Assembly (NCBI RefSeq): GCF_001696605.3
Contig: NZ_CP031716.1
Coordinates: 930,001-994,000, forward strand
DNA length: 64,000 bases
Reading direction: 5' to 3'
DNA from: Acinetobacter wuhouensis
Lineage (GTDB): Bacteria > Pseudomonadota > Gammaproteobacteria > Pseudomonadales > Moraxellaceae
How positions within the stretch are numbered: the first letter of the stretch is position 1; the number at the start of each line of letters is the position of its first letter. The position numbers and the translations under genes are program-made. Under the pieces are notes generated by a model that ran no database searches, had not been told where the DNA came from, and worked only from the letters and a program-made list of their open reading frames with translations. Of the stretch, positions 36,616-46,591 are shown piece after piece.

Positions 36616-38400
36616 TTGATCAGGATTCAACAGGAAGTATTCTCATGGCAGGATCAAAAATTTGTTCAGCATTTACAAATTTTTGGTTTTAGTTTAATCG
36701 CAATTAGCATTTTATATCTGGTTGCTGCAAATTGGTTTATGTTACCGCAGTTCATACAGTTGGTGACTCCGCAACTTTTATTACTATTGAGCGCGCTATC
36801 TAGTGTTTTTCTAGTCAAAAATGATTCTTTAATCCAGTGTTTACATGCGATTTGTGGCTTGATGATCGGGCTAAGTTTGGCGGTGATTGGACAGATATAT
36901 CAAACCGGTGCAGACAGTTATTTACTTTTTTTGATTTGGTCAGTCTTGCTGCTGCCTTGGTTATATCGCTCCAATATTGGCATCTTTTTGATGCTGTGTA
37001 TTGTCAGTCAGATTGCTTTATTTTTGTTTTTTAAACAAACCTTTTGGGGAGATGAATATCCTACAGTTTTCTTGTTGTGTATTCACTTCTATGCCTTATT
37101 ACAGTTTTTATTCTGTATTCGATATTATCCAAAATTAAAATATTTATTTATCACGTATTTTGCCGTACTTTCCGTATGGAGCATGCTGACGTTCTTATAT
37201 ATGGATAAAGGCTGGGTCTACTTGATATGTTCATTGAGCTTACTCAGTATCGCATTCGTTTATTTTTATAAGAAAAATGATCAATTGTGCAGTGTATTAT
37301 CCGCTGTTGCTTTAGGCATTACATTCACCTTAATCATTGTGAAATGGCTCGATGCGTTGTTTAGACAATCTGAAATTATGGGCTTGTTGATCATTGCTGT
37401 GATTATTTTTGCTTGGTTTGCATTGATCACATTTTTACTGATTAAGTTAATTCCAAACAGCCGTTTTAATAATATTCCTCTGGCTGTTGGTGCGTGGACT
37501 TCTGGGCTTGTACTGTCTTCATTGATGCTGACATTTTGGGGTAATTTTTCCTTAATTATGGGCATTATTTTTGTCGCTTTTGCTGCCTATATATTGAAAA
37601 TAAAGCAAAATCTCTTTTTAAGACAACTGGCTTACTGCCTATTTGTTGCAGGGCAGGTCGCGATCCTGTTTCATACTTATGATTTAATAGAAGAAGTCTA
37701 TCCACTGTTATTGATTCAAATTATTGCTTTAGTTTTGGCATATTGGGTCAGAACTCACTGGTTCTTTGTTTTTGTTCAGTTATTGGCACTCTATGCTTTG
37801 GGTGTTGCCATGATCTGGCAGGACAATTCAGCACATTTCTGGATGGGAAATGTTGAAAATTTTGCTTATCTGACACTGCTGACGTATGTTTTTTATACGG
37901 CACTGTTGTGGATTCAAAAGATTCAACCGCAACAATATCAAAGAAGTTTGATGCTTTCTAATTTAGTAATTACTGTTTTCTCTGTTGGTTTTTATGTTTT
38001 TTTAGGGAAAAGTGAATTAGGTGATATTCATCCCATTCCTTTACTCACGTATGGTCTGCCAATTGTATGGTGTGTCTGCTTTATATTTTTACATATTCAC
38101 AATCAATTTAATCTTTTAGCGCAAGGCGTTCTGGCAGTTTTCGGCGCTGTACTGATTTATTATGGTTATTTTGAAATATTCATTGTTTTAGCTGTACTTT
38201 CATGGGCTTTGATGAAAAAGGACAAAGTAATTTATGCTTTTGCTTTATTGGCATTCATCGTCATTCTGTGGTGTTTATATTATTCATTAGACCTTACATT
38301 CCTTGTCAAAAGTCTAAGTATTTTTATTTCGGGTACAAGCTTGCTATTGCTGAGTCTGTGTTTAATGCGTTTTAAAAATAAAGTGGGGATAGCACAATGA
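36616..38400 (+). CDS. DUF2157 membrane protein
   Basis: A 594-residue protein with about 18 predicted helices and few charged residues. The N-terminal part (HLQIFGFSLIAISILYLVAANW, then PQLLLLLSALSSVF and GLMIGLSLAVIGQIYQTGADSYLLFLIWSVLLLPW) fits the DUF2157 family; a DUF4401-like second half is likely. Start TTG at 36616 after GGTGAGG. Function unknown. It overlaps the following GDYXXLXY gene by four bases (ATGA), so the two are coupled and probably form one membrane complex. Confidence 0.82.
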   Translation: MIRIQQEVFSWQDQKFVQHLQIFGFSLIAISILYLVAANWFMLPQFIQLVTPQLLLLLSALSSVFLVKNDSLIQCLHAICGLMIGLSLAVIGQIYQTGADSYLLFLIWSVLLLPWLYRSNIGIFLMLCIVSQIALFLFFKQTFWGDEYPTVFLLCIHFYALLQFLFCIRYYPKLKYLFITYFAVLSVWSMLTFLYMDKGWVYLICSLSLLSIAFVYFYKKNDQLCSVLSAVALGITFTLIIVKWLDALFRQSEIMGLLIIAVIIFAWFALITFLLIKLIPNSRFNNIPLAVGAWTSGLVLSSLMLTFWGNFSLIMGIIFVAFAAYILKIKQNLFLRQLAYCLFVAGQVAILFHTYDLIEEVYPLLLIQIIALVLAYWVRTHWFFVFVQLLALYALGVAMIWQDNSAHFWMGNVENFAYLTLLTYVFYTALLWIQKIQPQQYQRSLMLSNLVITVFSVGFYVFLGKSELGDIHPIPLLTYGLPIVWCVCFIFLHIHNQFNLLAQGVLAVFGAVLIYYGYFEIFIVLAVLSWALMKKDKVIYAFALLAFIVILWCLYYSLDLTFLVKSLSIFISGTSLLLLSLCLMRFKNKVGIAQ

Positions 38401-38984
38401 AAAAAAATATCCCTATCGTACTCGCTGTGTTGAGTGTGGTATTTTTTCTTGGATTGATCCTGAAAAATGAGCAACATTTCAAACACAGTGACAGTATTTT
38501 TATTCGACTTGCACCTGTAGATCCACGTTCTCTGATTCAAGGGGATTATATGGTACTCAATTATGATTTAAGTTTTGCTGGGCTTCCTGTGCAAAATAGT
38601 CAGATTGATATTCCCACGAGTGTTACAGTGATTCAAAATAAGCCTAAGTTGATGGCTTATGTGCTATTGGATGATCAGCGACGTGTGGTGAAAACTGGTT
38701 TTGATCCACGTTTATTGGACATGTACCCAAAGTCTAGTCATCGACTTGTGCTAAAGAATCCAAGCAATCGTTTAAATGCTTTGTATCCTGCATCGAATAG
38801 CTTTTTATTCGCTGAGGGATTGGCTGAGTGCTATCAAGCTGCACAATATGCTGAATTTAAAGTAGATGAAAAGGGCAATCCTTTACTTGCTTCGTTGCGT
38901 GGGGAGGATTTAAAAGATCTAGCCTGTGAAGATCGCAAAAAATGGTGGCGTGGGAATTTACCTATTTTGATGCATAAAGATTGA
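38397..38984 (+). CDS. GDYXXLXY domain protein
   Basis: A 195-residue protein with one N-terminal helix (IPIVLAVLSVVFFLGLI) and an extracytoplasmic domain. The family motif appears as PRSLIQGDYMVLNYDLS, and FLFAEGLAECYQAAQYAEFKVDEKG is also conserved. It is the usual partner of DUF2157 genes. The complex has no assigned function. Confidence 0.85.
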   Translation: MKKNIPIVLAVLSVVFFLGLILKNEQHFKHSDSIFIRLAPVDPRSLIQGDYMVLNYDLSFAGLPVQNSQIDIPTSVTVIQNKPKLMAYVLLDDQRRVVKTGFDPRLLDMYPKSSHRLVLKNPSNRLNALYPASNSFLFAEGLAECYQAAQYAEFKVDEKGNPLLASLRGEDLKDLACEDRKKWWRGNLPILMHKD

Positions 38985-38996
38985 ACTTTAATATAT

Positions 38997-39024
38997 AAAA
39001 AAACCCGCATGAAGCGGGTTTTTT
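38997..39024. terminator. Bidirectional terminator
   Basis: AAACCCGC pairs with GCGGGTTT around ATGAA, with A and T runs on both sides, between the convergent GDYXXLXY gene and panD. Confidence 0.92.
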
Positions 39025-39047
39025 AGAATCTTTGCGTACTGTGCTAA

Positions 39048-39428
39048 TTAAGCCACTTGAACAGGAATACAGTTCGCTGTGTGATTCACAGTATTGTCTG
39101 GATTTGCATACACAAGACGTGGTTTATGTGCATCTGCTTCAGCATTGGTAAAGTCACCAAATGTTGCAATAATCATCAGATCACCAACATCTGCTTGAAG
39201 TGCAGCGCCACCATTGACAGAAATGATGCCTGAACCTTCTTCACCACGAATCGCATAAGTTGTGAAGCGCTTGCCATTGGTGACATTCCACATGTGAATT
39301 TCTTCGTATTCGCGGATACCTGCTAAATCTAAAAGGATACCGTCGATTGCACAAGAACCTTCATAATGGAGTTCTGCTTGTGTAACCACACAACGGTGGA
39401 TTTTTGCTTTTAATAAACGAGATAGCAT
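39048..39428 (-). CDS. panD: Aspartate 1-decarboxylase precursor PanD
   Basis: A 126-residue PanD. The self-cleavage site is EGSCAID, where Gly-Ser splits to give the pyruvoyl group on Ser25. [18 protein letters not shown] and [13 protein letters not shown] are conserved. It makes beta-alanine for pantothenate. Single gene with its own terminator; panB and panC are not here. Confidence 0.96.
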   Translation of the reverse strand: MLSRLLKAKIHRCVVTQAELHYEGSCAIDGILLDLAGIREYEEIHMWNVTNGKRFTTYAIRGEEGSGIISVNGGAALQADVGDLMIIATFGDFTNAEADAHKPRLVYANPDNTVNHTANCIPVQVA

Positions 39429-39583
39429 GATTTGCGTCTCCAGAAATAGCCCTTACGATTGTTATCTTGTGATGAATCAACAATTTTCAATAGGCGGGAT
39501 ACATTTGAAAGCGCATTTTGCTCTTAAAAATGAATCATGGCAAGAAAAATTGTTTAACAAGGAATATAAATTATTATTGGAAA

Positions 39584-40162
39584 TTATGGTTTATAAGCAT
39601 TGATTTGATTCATCGCTTGTTGAATCTCACCATTAACCAATAATTTAGTTCGCCCTAAAGCATGATGAATTGCATCATCCATCAAAGTCTGTTCACTGCT
39701 TGGCGCTTTGCCCAAAACGTGACCCGAAACTTTTTCTTTAGAACCAGGATGACCAATACCAATGCGTAAACGATGAAAATTAGCGCCGATATGTGGAACA
39801 ATGTCGCGTAGACCGTTGTGACCACCATGACCACCGCCTGTTTTTAAACGAATGACGCCAGGATCCATATCCAGTTCATCATGAGCAATCAGAATTTCTT
39901 CAGGCTTAATTTGATAGAATTTTGCGAAAGGAACAACGCTTTGACCCGAAAGGTTCATAAAGGTTGTTGGCAATAGCAGACGAACGTCTTGCCCTTCGAT
40001 ATTACCACGACCACTGATTCCTTTATATTTAGAATCAGTTTTTAAATGGATGCCATATTGTTCTGCAAGGCGTTCAACGAACCAGAAGCCTGCATTATGG
40101 CGGGTTTGGGCATATTCAGAACCTGGATTACCCAAACCAACAATCAGTGAAAGTTTACTCAC
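39584..40162 (-). CDS. pth: Peptidyl-tRNA hydrolase Pth
   Basis: A 192-residue Pth. IVGLGNPGSEYAQTRHNAGFWFV includes the catalytic His, and LLLPTTFMNLSGQSV, AHDELDMDPG and GGGHGGHNGLRD are the other core motifs. It frees tRNA from dropped-off peptidyl-tRNA. It follows rplY by 20 bases, the common prs-rplY-pth order. Confidence 0.97.
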   Translation of the reverse strand: MSKLSLIVGLGNPGSEYAQTRHNAGFWFVERLAEQYGIHLKTDSKYKGISGRGNIEGQDVRLLLPTTFMNLSGQSVVPFAKFYQIKPEEILIAHDELDMDPGVIRLKTGGGHGGHNGLRDIVPHIGANFHRLRIGIGHPGSKEKVSGHVLGKAPSSEQTLMDDAIHHALGRTKLLVNGEIQQAMNQINAYKP

Positions 40163-40182
40163 TCATTTACACCATTTAACAC

Positions 40183-40479
40183 TTATGCGCGTTTGAAGTC
40201 AGCGTGCATTGGCGTGTTTTTAGAAGGGTGACGTTGTAAAGCTTGGATTTTAACGCTTTCAACTTTACCTTCGATGTTGATTTCAACAACTTCTTCAAAG
40301 AAAGCATTGCTTTCTAAAGCTTTAACAAGCTCACGAAGTTCTAAAGTTACAGCAACAGGAGCAGCTTCACCACCGTAGATGATCGCTGGTACTTTGTTTT
40401 GAAGACGAAGGCGGCGGCTCGAACCTTTCCCTTGAACTGCTTCTTCACGTGCTACTGCATTTAATACGAAGTTTGCCAT
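40183..40479 (-). CDS. rplY: 50S ribosomal protein L25
   Basis: A 98-residue short-form L25 without the C-terminal CTC domain, starting MANFVLNAVAREE. SSRRLRLQNKVPAIIYGG is the conserved 5S rRNA-binding segment. Start at 40479 preferred over the in-frame ATG 9 bases upstream. Confidence 0.95.
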   Translation of the reverse strand: MANFVLNAVAREEAVQGKGSSRRLRLQNKVPAIIYGGEAAPVAVTLELRELVKALESNAFFEEVVEINIEGKVESVKIQALQRHPSKNTPMHADFKRA

Positions 40480-40508
40480 GATAGACATTCCTAATTTAAG
40501 TTTAATTG

Positions 40509-40562
40509 ACTAGACCTTCGACCAGTCTAGTGATAGAAAGCCCCACCAAAAGGCAGGGCTTT
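40509..40562 (-). promoter_or_regulatory. Two hairpins between prs and rplY
   Basis: AAAGCCC/GGGCTTT (40537-40562) lies right after the prs stop, and ACTAGAC/GTCTAGT (40509-40531) ends 29 bases before the rplY start. Neither is followed by a T-run, so full termination is doubtful. They may be an RNA-processing site or leader for rplY. Confidence 0.5.
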
Positions 40563-40578
40563 GAAATTCAGCGCTATA

Positions 40579-41532
40579 TTATAGATAAGAATCGAACATT
40601 GCGCTAATAGATTCTTCGTTGTTAATACGACGAATTGTTTCAGCAACCATACTTGCTACTGAAACTTGGCGAATCTTACCAAGTTTTAATGCTTCATCTG
40701 AAAGTGGAATGGTGTCAGTAACAACCAATTCATCAATCACAGAGTTGCTTAAATTTTCTAGTGCTTTACCTGAAAGTACTGGGTGTGTTGCATAAGCAAC
40801 AACTTTACGCGCACCGAATTTTTTCAATGCATCAGCAGCTTTACACAATGTACCAGCTGTATCAACCATATCATCGACGATGACACAATCACGATCTTTC
40901 ACATCACCAATCAAATGCATCACTTGTGATTCATTCGCTTTTTGACGACGTTTATCAATGATTGCAAGGTCAATATCACCCATTTGTTTAGCAACAGCAC
41001 GTGCACGAACTACACCACCAACGTCAGGTGAAACCACCATCAAGTTGTCATGTGATTGTTGACGTAAGTCAGCAAGTAATGCAGGAGTACCGTAGATGTT
41101 GTCTACAGGGATATCGAAGAAACCTTGGATTTGGTCAGCGTGCAAGTCGATCATCACAACACGGTCAATCCCTACAGTTGTGAGCATATCTGCAACAACT
41201 TTAGCAGTAATTGGAACACGAGTTGAACGAGGACGACGGTCTTGACGTGCATAACCGAAGTAAGGAATCACAGCAGTAATACGACCAGCACTTGCACGAC
41301 GCAAAGCGTCAGCCATTACTAAGATTTCCATGAGGTTATCATTGGTAGGGGCACAAGTAGGTTGTACGATAAATACGTCTTTACCACGTACGTTTTCAGT
41401 AATTTCAACAGTGATTTCACCGTCAGAAAATTTACCTACAGCGGCAGCACCCAGAGGGATATGCAAATGGCTAACGACTTTTTGGGCGAATTGTGGATGC
41501 GCAGTTCCACTAAAAACGACAAGATTGGGCAT
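40579..41532 (-). CDS. prs: Ribose-phosphate pyrophosphokinase
   Basis: A 317-residue PRPP synthetase. [28 protein letters not shown] (Mg-binding) and the PRPP loop [17 protein letters not shown] are intact. It makes PRPP from ribose 5-phosphate and ATP. The start is ATG 41532, only 36 bases after the last tRNA-Gln, so it is likely co-transcribed with the tRNAs and ispE. Confidence 0.96.
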   Translation of the reverse strand: MPNLVVFSGTAHPQFAQKVVSHLHIPLGAAAVGKFSDGEITVEITENVRGKDVFIVQPTCAPTNDNLMEILVMADALRRASAGRITAVIPYFGYARQDRRPRSTRVPITAKVVADMLTTVGIDRVVMIDLHADQIQGFFDIPVDNIYGTPALLADLRQQSHDNLMVVSPDVGGVVRARAVAKQMGDIDLAIIDKRRQKANESQVMHLIGDVKDRDCVIVDDMVDTAGTLCKAADALKKFGARKVVAYATHPVLSGKALENLSNSVIDELVVTDTIPLSDEALKLGKIRQVSVASMVAETIRRINNEESISAMFDSYL

Positions 41533-41568
41533 GAAGCACCCTTGGCGGTTGGCAGATTTAAAAATAGA

Positions 41569-41643
41569 TGGCAGGGGCGGCTGGATTCGAACCAACGGAT
41601 GCCGAGATCAAAACCCGGTGCCTTACCACTTGGCGACGCCCCT
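41569..41643 (-). tRNA. tRNA-Gln(TTG), copy 1
   Basis: A 75-base tRNA with encoded CCA, acceptor stem AGGGGCG/CGCCCCT, anticodon TTG in the loop TTTTGAT and the T-arm GGTTCGAATCC. It is the copy nearest prs. All four copies have the same sequence. Confidence 0.96.
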
Positions 41644-41736
41644 AATGCGGCAGAATTTTAGTATTTTTACATGTTTATGTCAAGGTAAATTGACTGAAAA
41701 TGTAAATTACCATGTTCTGTCTTTTTTGAAAATAGA

Positions 41737-41811
41737 TGGCAGGGGCGGCTGGATTCGAACCAACGGATGCCGAGATCAAAACCCGGTGCCTTACCACTTG
41801 GCGACGCCCCT
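41737..41811 (-). tRNA. tRNA-Gln(TTG), copy 2
   Basis: Identical to copy 1, with encoded CCA. The bases just after the CCA (ATCTATTTT on the minus strand) also match copy 1, so the duplication included flanking DNA. Confidence 0.96.
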
Positions 41812-41841
41812 AAAACGATGTGTTGTTCGATGTATAAGTAA

Positions 41842-41916
41842 TGGCAGGGGCGGCTGGATTCGAACCAACGGATGCCGAGATCAAAACCCGGTGCCTTACC
41901 ACTTGGCGACGCCCCT
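41842..41916 (-). tRNA. tRNA-Gln(TTG), copy 3
   Basis: Identical to the other copies. The spacers on either side are 30 and 38 bases and differ in sequence. Confidence 0.96.
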
Positions 41917-41954
41917 ATTACTTAGATGAACAAACATCTTACAGATGAAAATGA

Positions 41955-42029
41955 TGGCAGGGGCGGCTGGATTCGAACCAACGGATGCCGAGATCAAAAC
42001 CCGGTGCCTTACCACTTGGCGACGCCCCT
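41955..42029 (-). tRNA. tRNA-Gln(TTG), copy 4
   Basis: Identical to the others and first in the direction of transcription. Its 5' end lies only four bases after the ispE stop codon, so it must be cut out of the ispE transcript by RNase P if co-transcribed. Confidence 0.96.
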
Positions 42030-42033
42030 ATCA

Positions 42034-42870
42034 TTACACTTTAAAATGAACTAAAGGTGATTCATTTAAACTGTTCACAATGTAAGCTTTACACGGTGAA
42101 TGTTTTAAAATTTCATCTACATTCATTTGTTCAGTGATTTCAACAAAAACACAAGCACCTGTACCTGTAAGCTTTGCTGTACCGAACTGATCTAAATACT
42201 GCATGGCTTCATCGACTTCAGGATATAGACTTCTTGCCAAAGGCTCAAAGTTATTTCCAAAATCAGATGGCTTTAGCTGATAGGCGCAAAATTTAGTAGG
42301 CTTCGTATCTCTTGTCAATGTTTTTTGTGAAAATAGTAGCTGAGTGCTGATAAAACAGTCAGGTTTTAACACAATGTATTGTTTTTGATCTAAGTCTATG
42401 AATGTTAAGTGTTCGCCAATGCCTTCCGCCCAAGCATTTCGTCCATGCACAAAGATTGGTACATCTGCACCTAATTGAACACCGAGTTCTGCCAACTGAT
42501 CAATTGTTAAACCACACTGCCAAAGTTGATTGACCACGATCAGCGTGGTCGCAGCATTGGATGAGCCACCGCCTAAACCTGCACCCATTGGAATGGTTTT
42601 TTCGATTCTAATTTTTAAGCCCGTTATTGCTTTGGCAAAAGGTTTTAAAATTTGTGTGGCTTTATAGATTAAGTTTTGTTCAATATCGACACTATTCAAT
42701 CCATCAATTGAAATCTGATGATCTTCTGTTTGCGTAAACTCCAACCAATCATACAAATCGATCAGTTGGAAAATGCTTTGCAACTCGTGATAACCATTGT
42801 CACGACGACCAGTAATGTGCAAAAACAGATTAAGTTTTGCAGGCGAGGGTACACGAATCATAGCTTTCAT
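42034..42870 (-). CDS. ispE: 4-diphosphocytidyl-2-C-methyl-D-erythritol kinase IspE
   Basis: A 278-residue GHMP kinase. SPAKLNLFLHITGRR, the ATP loop PMGAGLGGGSSNAATTL and LTGTGACVFVE near the C-terminus are the three family motifs. It acts in the MEP isoprenoid pathway. It follows lolB by 21 bases and precedes the tRNA-Gln array. Confidence 0.96.
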   Translation of the reverse strand: MKAMIRVPSPAKLNLFLHITGRRDNGYHELQSIFQLIDLYDWLEFTQTEDHQISIDGLNSVDIEQNLIYKATQILKPFAKAITGLKIRIEKTIPMGAGLGGGSSNAATTLIVVNQLWQCGLTIDQLAELGVQLGADVPIFVHGRNAWAEGIGEHLTFIDLDQKQYIVLKPDCFISTQLLFSQKTLTRDTKPTKFCAYQLKPSDFGNNFEPLARSLYPEVDEAMQYLDQFGTAKLTGTGACVFVEITEQMNVDEILKHSPCKAYIVNSLNESPLVHFKV

Positions 42871-42891
42871 TGTCTAAATTGAATTCAATAC

Positions 42892-43500
42892 TTAACGATT
42901 TTGAATCACCATTGTAATACGATTTTCTTGATCATTTTCCAATGTTTGTTTCAAAATCAATTTATTGGGGAGTGTTGCCTTATCATTGTAGCTGAAATCT
43001 ACCACCCAACCATCTTCAACCAATTGTACAATCCGTTGTGAAGTATCACGTTGAATTTGGGCATTTTCAGTTGCAGGGAATGCCTGTACCCAATTGATAA
43101 TATGAGTAATGGGTGCAACCCAACCTGTGGCTTTTTCAAGTAATTCTTCTGGATTTTCAGCGCTAATTAAACCTGTTTTGGTACTATTTAGCATGACCTC
43201 ACCAGATTTTCCTTCGATGATGGTCTTTCCAATTCCGAGGATACCGTTCAGTTGAATATTGAAATTCTCTTGGTCTTGAGACCATGTATAGAATGCGCTG
43301 CCCGATTGTTTGGGGGTTTTCACTCCAATTTTACCTTGTAAATCAAATTGATTACTTGGCTTTTGAAGTGATGGTGTGCTTTCTGTTGGTGCTTCAACAG
43401 TCGTTGTCGTTTGAGTAGGTTTAACAACTTGTTGGCAGCCTGCGAAACTCAGTGTTGCTGTCGCTGTCAGGGTGAAAATAAGCTTTTGAATATGACGCAT
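42892..43500 (-). CDS. lolB: Outer membrane lipoprotein receptor LolB
   Basis: A 202-residue lipoprotein: signal LTATATLSFAGC with Cys at residue 22, a Thr/Pro linker, and the LolB barrel with FDLQGKIGVKTPKQSGSAFYTWSQ and the WVAPITHIINWVQAFP region. LolB takes lipoproteins from LolA and puts them in the outer membrane. lolB-ispE is a common gene order. Confidence 0.93.
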   Translation of the reverse strand: MRHIQKLIFTLTATATLSFAGCQQVVKPTQTTTTVEAPTESTPSLQKPSNQFDLQGKIGVKTPKQSGSAFYTWSQDQENFNIQLNGILGIGKTIIEGKSGEVMLNSTKTGLISAENPEELLEKATGWVAPITHIINWVQAFPATENAQIQRDTSQRIVQLVEDGWVVDFSYNDKATLPNKLILKQTLENDQENRITMVIQNR

Positions 43501-43508
43501 ACCCGTAA

Positions 43509-45191
43509 TTAACTCTTTTTAATCTGTGGCGGTAATATTAATGAATCTAATTGATTTAATTGCGGATCATTTGGATGATTTTGTTTGAGTTGTTGTAACA
43601 CTTCATTAAATTCTGGCAATGCACCTTGCATATACAATGCTTTTGCATAGCGCACGCCAATATTGACGCTGTGACTCAAGCTATAAGCTTTACTCAGAAT
43701 ATTTGACGCTGCATCAAAGTCATTTTGTAAGAAGGTAATATAACCAAGTGTATCTAAGATCGAAGCTTGGTCTGGTGCGTACTCCAAAGCATGTTCTGCA
43801 TAGCTTCGTGCCTCACCTAAACGTCTGTTTTGTAACGCCAATGTATAGGCGTAGGCATTGAGGTAAGCAGGGTTGTTTGGTTCAATATTTAATAGCTGTT
43901 TCAATGCTTTATCGAGTTGATCACGATCTTCAAAAGGATCAAGCAATAATACTTCTGAGTAAAGTAGTTCTGGATCATCGGGAAGATTTTTAACTGCTTC
44001 TTTGAGTAGACGCAATGCTGCTTTTTTATTGTCCATGCGCTTTAAAATTTCAGCCTGAGCTTGGTATAAAAAACTCGCATGTTGCGGATAATTCACACGT
44101 TCTTGAGTGAGAAAACGCAAAGCATCATTCATTTTGTTTTGGCGATCATAAATTGAAATTAGATTACGTCTAGAAACTGTATATAAATTTCCATCGACCA
44201 AACGATAATAAGCTTTGGCTGTTTCATCATTTTGCTTACGTTCAGCATTGACTGCTAAATAATAATAGGCTTCATTTTGGTAGCGTGATGAGTAACGAAG
44301 TTCGACTAAATATTGTTCAGCTTGATCCAGTTTTTTTAAATCAATCGCAGTTAAACCCGCAATAAATAAAGCTTCTTCTGCATCTGGCCAAGTTTTTATC
44401 ATCTTTTCTAACTTTTCAAGTGCTTGCTCAGATTGATGAATTTTAATCAGATATTTAACTTCAGCAAGTCGAATATCATAGTTAAATTTATTCTTTCGGC
44501 TACTACGATCATACCAGTCCGCAGTTGCTTCTTGGTCACCTAAAGCTTCCAATAAATTGGCTTTCATCAAAATAAAACCAGTGACTTTCGGACGCTTTTT
44601 GAGTGCTTTGTTGACGGTCACTAAAGCTTGTTCAATATTGTCATTTTGGGCTTCTAAGCCAGCAATCAAAATGAGTACCGAGGGATTATTCTTTTCTTTA
44701 CTGGCATTGAGTGTATTGAGTAAGTCAATTCGATCGGTTTCGGAGTCAGGTGCAATTCCTTCTAGGATTTTTTCTAAATCCGCATTGGAATCAATATTTA
44801 AAATACTATCCAATGTTTGTGCAGCAAGCTCATACTCATGAGATTTTAAGGCAATATGTGCTAAATAAAATTTTGCAGGAACGTCATCAGGTTCTTGTAC
44901 AACCCAATGCGTTGCAATGTCTAAAGCTGCCTGTAAATCATTTTGTTCAATGGCAATGTTTAAAGCACGTTGTTTGATTGTCGTCGAGTTACTGCGAATC
45001 GCAAGTACAGTATAGTTGTGCAGTGCTGTTGCTGTATCGTGATAAGCCAACGAAAATTCGGCAATAATGCTTTGCTTTAATGCGTCAGTATTATATTTTG
45101 CATGATAAAATTCTCCAGATGCTCTAATATGAGCACTAGAAGCCATGCTACCAACCAGTAAGAATGTGGTAGAATATTGCTTAATTGTCAT
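43509..45191 (-). CDS. Secreted TPR protein
   Basis: A 560-residue tetratricopeptide protein starting at ATG 45191 with a signal-like segment (TTFLLVGSMASSAH). At least ten helical pairs with the TPR pattern run from residue 60 to the end, e.g. YAYTLALQNRRLGEARSYAEHALEYAPDQ and ILDTLGYITFLQNDFDAASNIL. It lies eight bases before lolB in the operon. Such proteins upstream of lolB are common in gamma-proteobacteria; a role in envelope assembly is likely but unproven. The open frame reaches a TTG at 45236. Confidence 0.85.
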   Translation of the reverse strand: MTIKQYSTTFLLVGSMASSAHIRASGEFYHAKYNTDALKQSIIAEFSLAYHDTATALHNYTVLAIRSNSTTIKQRALNIAIEQNDLQAALDIATHWVVQEPDDVPAKFYLAHIALKSHEYELAAQTLDSILNIDSNADLEKILEGIAPDSETDRIDLLNTLNASKEKNNPSVLILIAGLEAQNDNIEQALVTVNKALKKRPKVTGFILMKANLLEALGDQEATADWYDRSSRKNKFNYDIRLAEVKYLIKIHQSEQALEKLEKMIKTWPDAEEALFIAGLTAIDLKKLDQAEQYLVELRYSSRYQNEAYYYLAVNAERKQNDETAKAYYRLVDGNLYTVSRRNLISIYDRQNKMNDALRFLTQERVNYPQHASFLYQAQAEILKRMDNKKAALRLLKEAVKNLPDDPELLYSEVLLLDPFEDRDQLDKALKQLLNIEPNNPAYLNAYAYTLALQNRRLGEARSYAEHALEYAPDQASILDTLGYITFLQNDFDAASNILSKAYSLSHSVNIGVRYAKALYMQGALPEFNEVLQQLKQNHPNDPQLNQLDSLILPPQIKKS

Positions 45192-45298
45192 GCCGTTGAA
45201 ACGGCTGTTTGTTTGACGCAATTTTTTCGAATCCAAGTATGCTTTTTATGACACCGTTATTGCACAATAACATAAATTTAGCGAAATGATGATCTGAT

Positions 45299-46585
45299 AT
45301 GTCTTTCTTTGCATTGGGTGTCAACCATCAAACTGCTTCTGTTGAGCTACGTGAACAAATCGCTTTTAATCCAGAACGATTAAAAGATCTACTTGTTACG
45401 CAAAGTCACCAATCAAATTTAAATGATATGGTGGTGGTTTCAACATGTAACCGTACTGAAGTCTATGCCATGGCTGAAAATGCCGATATGGTATTGAATT
45501 GGCTCGCCCAAACCAATGGTATTGATGTAAAGCAATTGTCAAATCATGTATATCGTTATGAAAATACCGATGCAGTATCGCATTTGATGCGTGTTGCCAG
45601 TGGTTTAGATTCTTTGATGCTTGGTGAACCGCAAATTCTAGGGCAAGTCAAAACAGCATTATCTTTAGCCAAAGATGCTGAAATTGTTTCGCAAAATCTC
45701 AATCAAATTTTTGAATATGCTTTCTATGCAGCAAAACGGGTACGTTCTGAAACTGCGGTAGGAAGTCATGCTGTTTCAATGGGTTATGCTGTTGCTCAGT
45801 TGGCATTGCAAGTCTTTAGTAAGCCCGAAAAATTGACGATTATGGTGGTCGCTGCAGGGGAAATGAATAGCCTAGTGGCAAAACACTTAGCTGAAATGGG
45901 CGTTGCAAAAATTCTGATTTGCAACCGTAGTCGTGAGCGTGCTGAAAAATTAGCCCAAGAAATCGCACATCGTGTTGAAGTTGAAATTATTCCTTTTGAT
46001 GAATTGGCTGAAAATTTATATCGTGCCGATGTCATTTCAAGCTGTACGGGGAGTCTGCACCAAGTGATTGCATTTGCAGATGTGAAGGCGGCGCTGAAAA
46101 AGCGTCGTTATAAGCAAATGCTCATGGTCGATTTAGCTGTTCCTCGTGATATAGATCCAAAAGTTGAAAGCTTGGATGGAGTGTATCTATACGGTGTAGA
46201 TGACTTGCAGACTGTGATTGACGAGAATCTTGCGCAACGTCGCCAAGCCGCTGTTGAGGCAGAAGTGATGGTGAATCAGCTGGTTACGCAGATGATCACG
46301 CAACAGAAAGTCAAAGAAGCAGGTAGTACTATTCAACTGTTTCGTGAGCATGGTGAAGATCAAAGTCAGATTGAATTGGCAAGTGCGATGGAACGGATTC
46401 AGTCAGGGGAAGATACGCAACATGTGATGGCGGATTTTGCGCATCGTTTAACGCAAAAGCTTCTACATCCAACGTCTATTTTATTGCGTGAAGCGGCTCA
46501 ACATGAAGATCCTTCACATTTTGAATGGATGAAAGACAATATTCAGGATATTTTTGAGCAAGAACGAAAGCCGAAGGCAAAATAA
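45299..46585 (+). CDS. hemA: Glutamyl-tRNA reductase
   Basis: A 428-residue HemA. The catalytic Cys is in [12 protein letters not shown], the [10 protein letters not shown] block and the NADPH fold ([15 protein letters not shown]) follow, and the C-terminal dimerisation helix is complete. It starts tetrapyrrole synthesis from Glu-tRNA. It is divergent from the TPR-lolB operon and convergent, with six bases between, with the dnaG-linked gene. Confidence 0.96.
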   Translation: MSFFALGVNHQTASVELREQIAFNPERLKDLLVTQSHQSNLNDMVVVSTCNRTEVYAMAENADMVLNWLAQTNGIDVKQLSNHVYRYENTDAVSHLMRVASGLDSLMLGEPQILGQVKTALSLAKDAEIVSQNLNQIFEYAFYAAKRVRSETAVGSHAVSMGYAVAQLALQVFSKPEKLTIMVVAAGEMNSLVAKHLAEMGVAKILICNRSRERAEKLAQEIAHRVEVEIIPFDELAENLYRADVISSCTGSLHQVIAFADVKAALKKRRYKQMLMVDLAVPRDIDPKVESLDGVYLYGVDDLQTVIDENLAQRRQAAVEAEVMVNQLVTQMITQQKVKEAGSTIQLFREHGEDQSQIELASAMERIQSGEDTQHVMADFAHRLTQKLLHPTSILLREAAQHEDPSHFEWMKDNIQDIFEQERKPKAK

Positions 46586-46591
46586 AAAGCA

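Noticed and set aside
41330..41929. 199-codon open frame across tRNA-Gln copies
   Set aside because: The repeated [25 protein letters not shown] blocks are antisense tRNA sequence, not a protein.
41569..42029. Tandem repeats suggesting CRISPR
   Set aside because: The repeats are complete tRNA-Gln genes with CCA; spacers are few and of uneven length.
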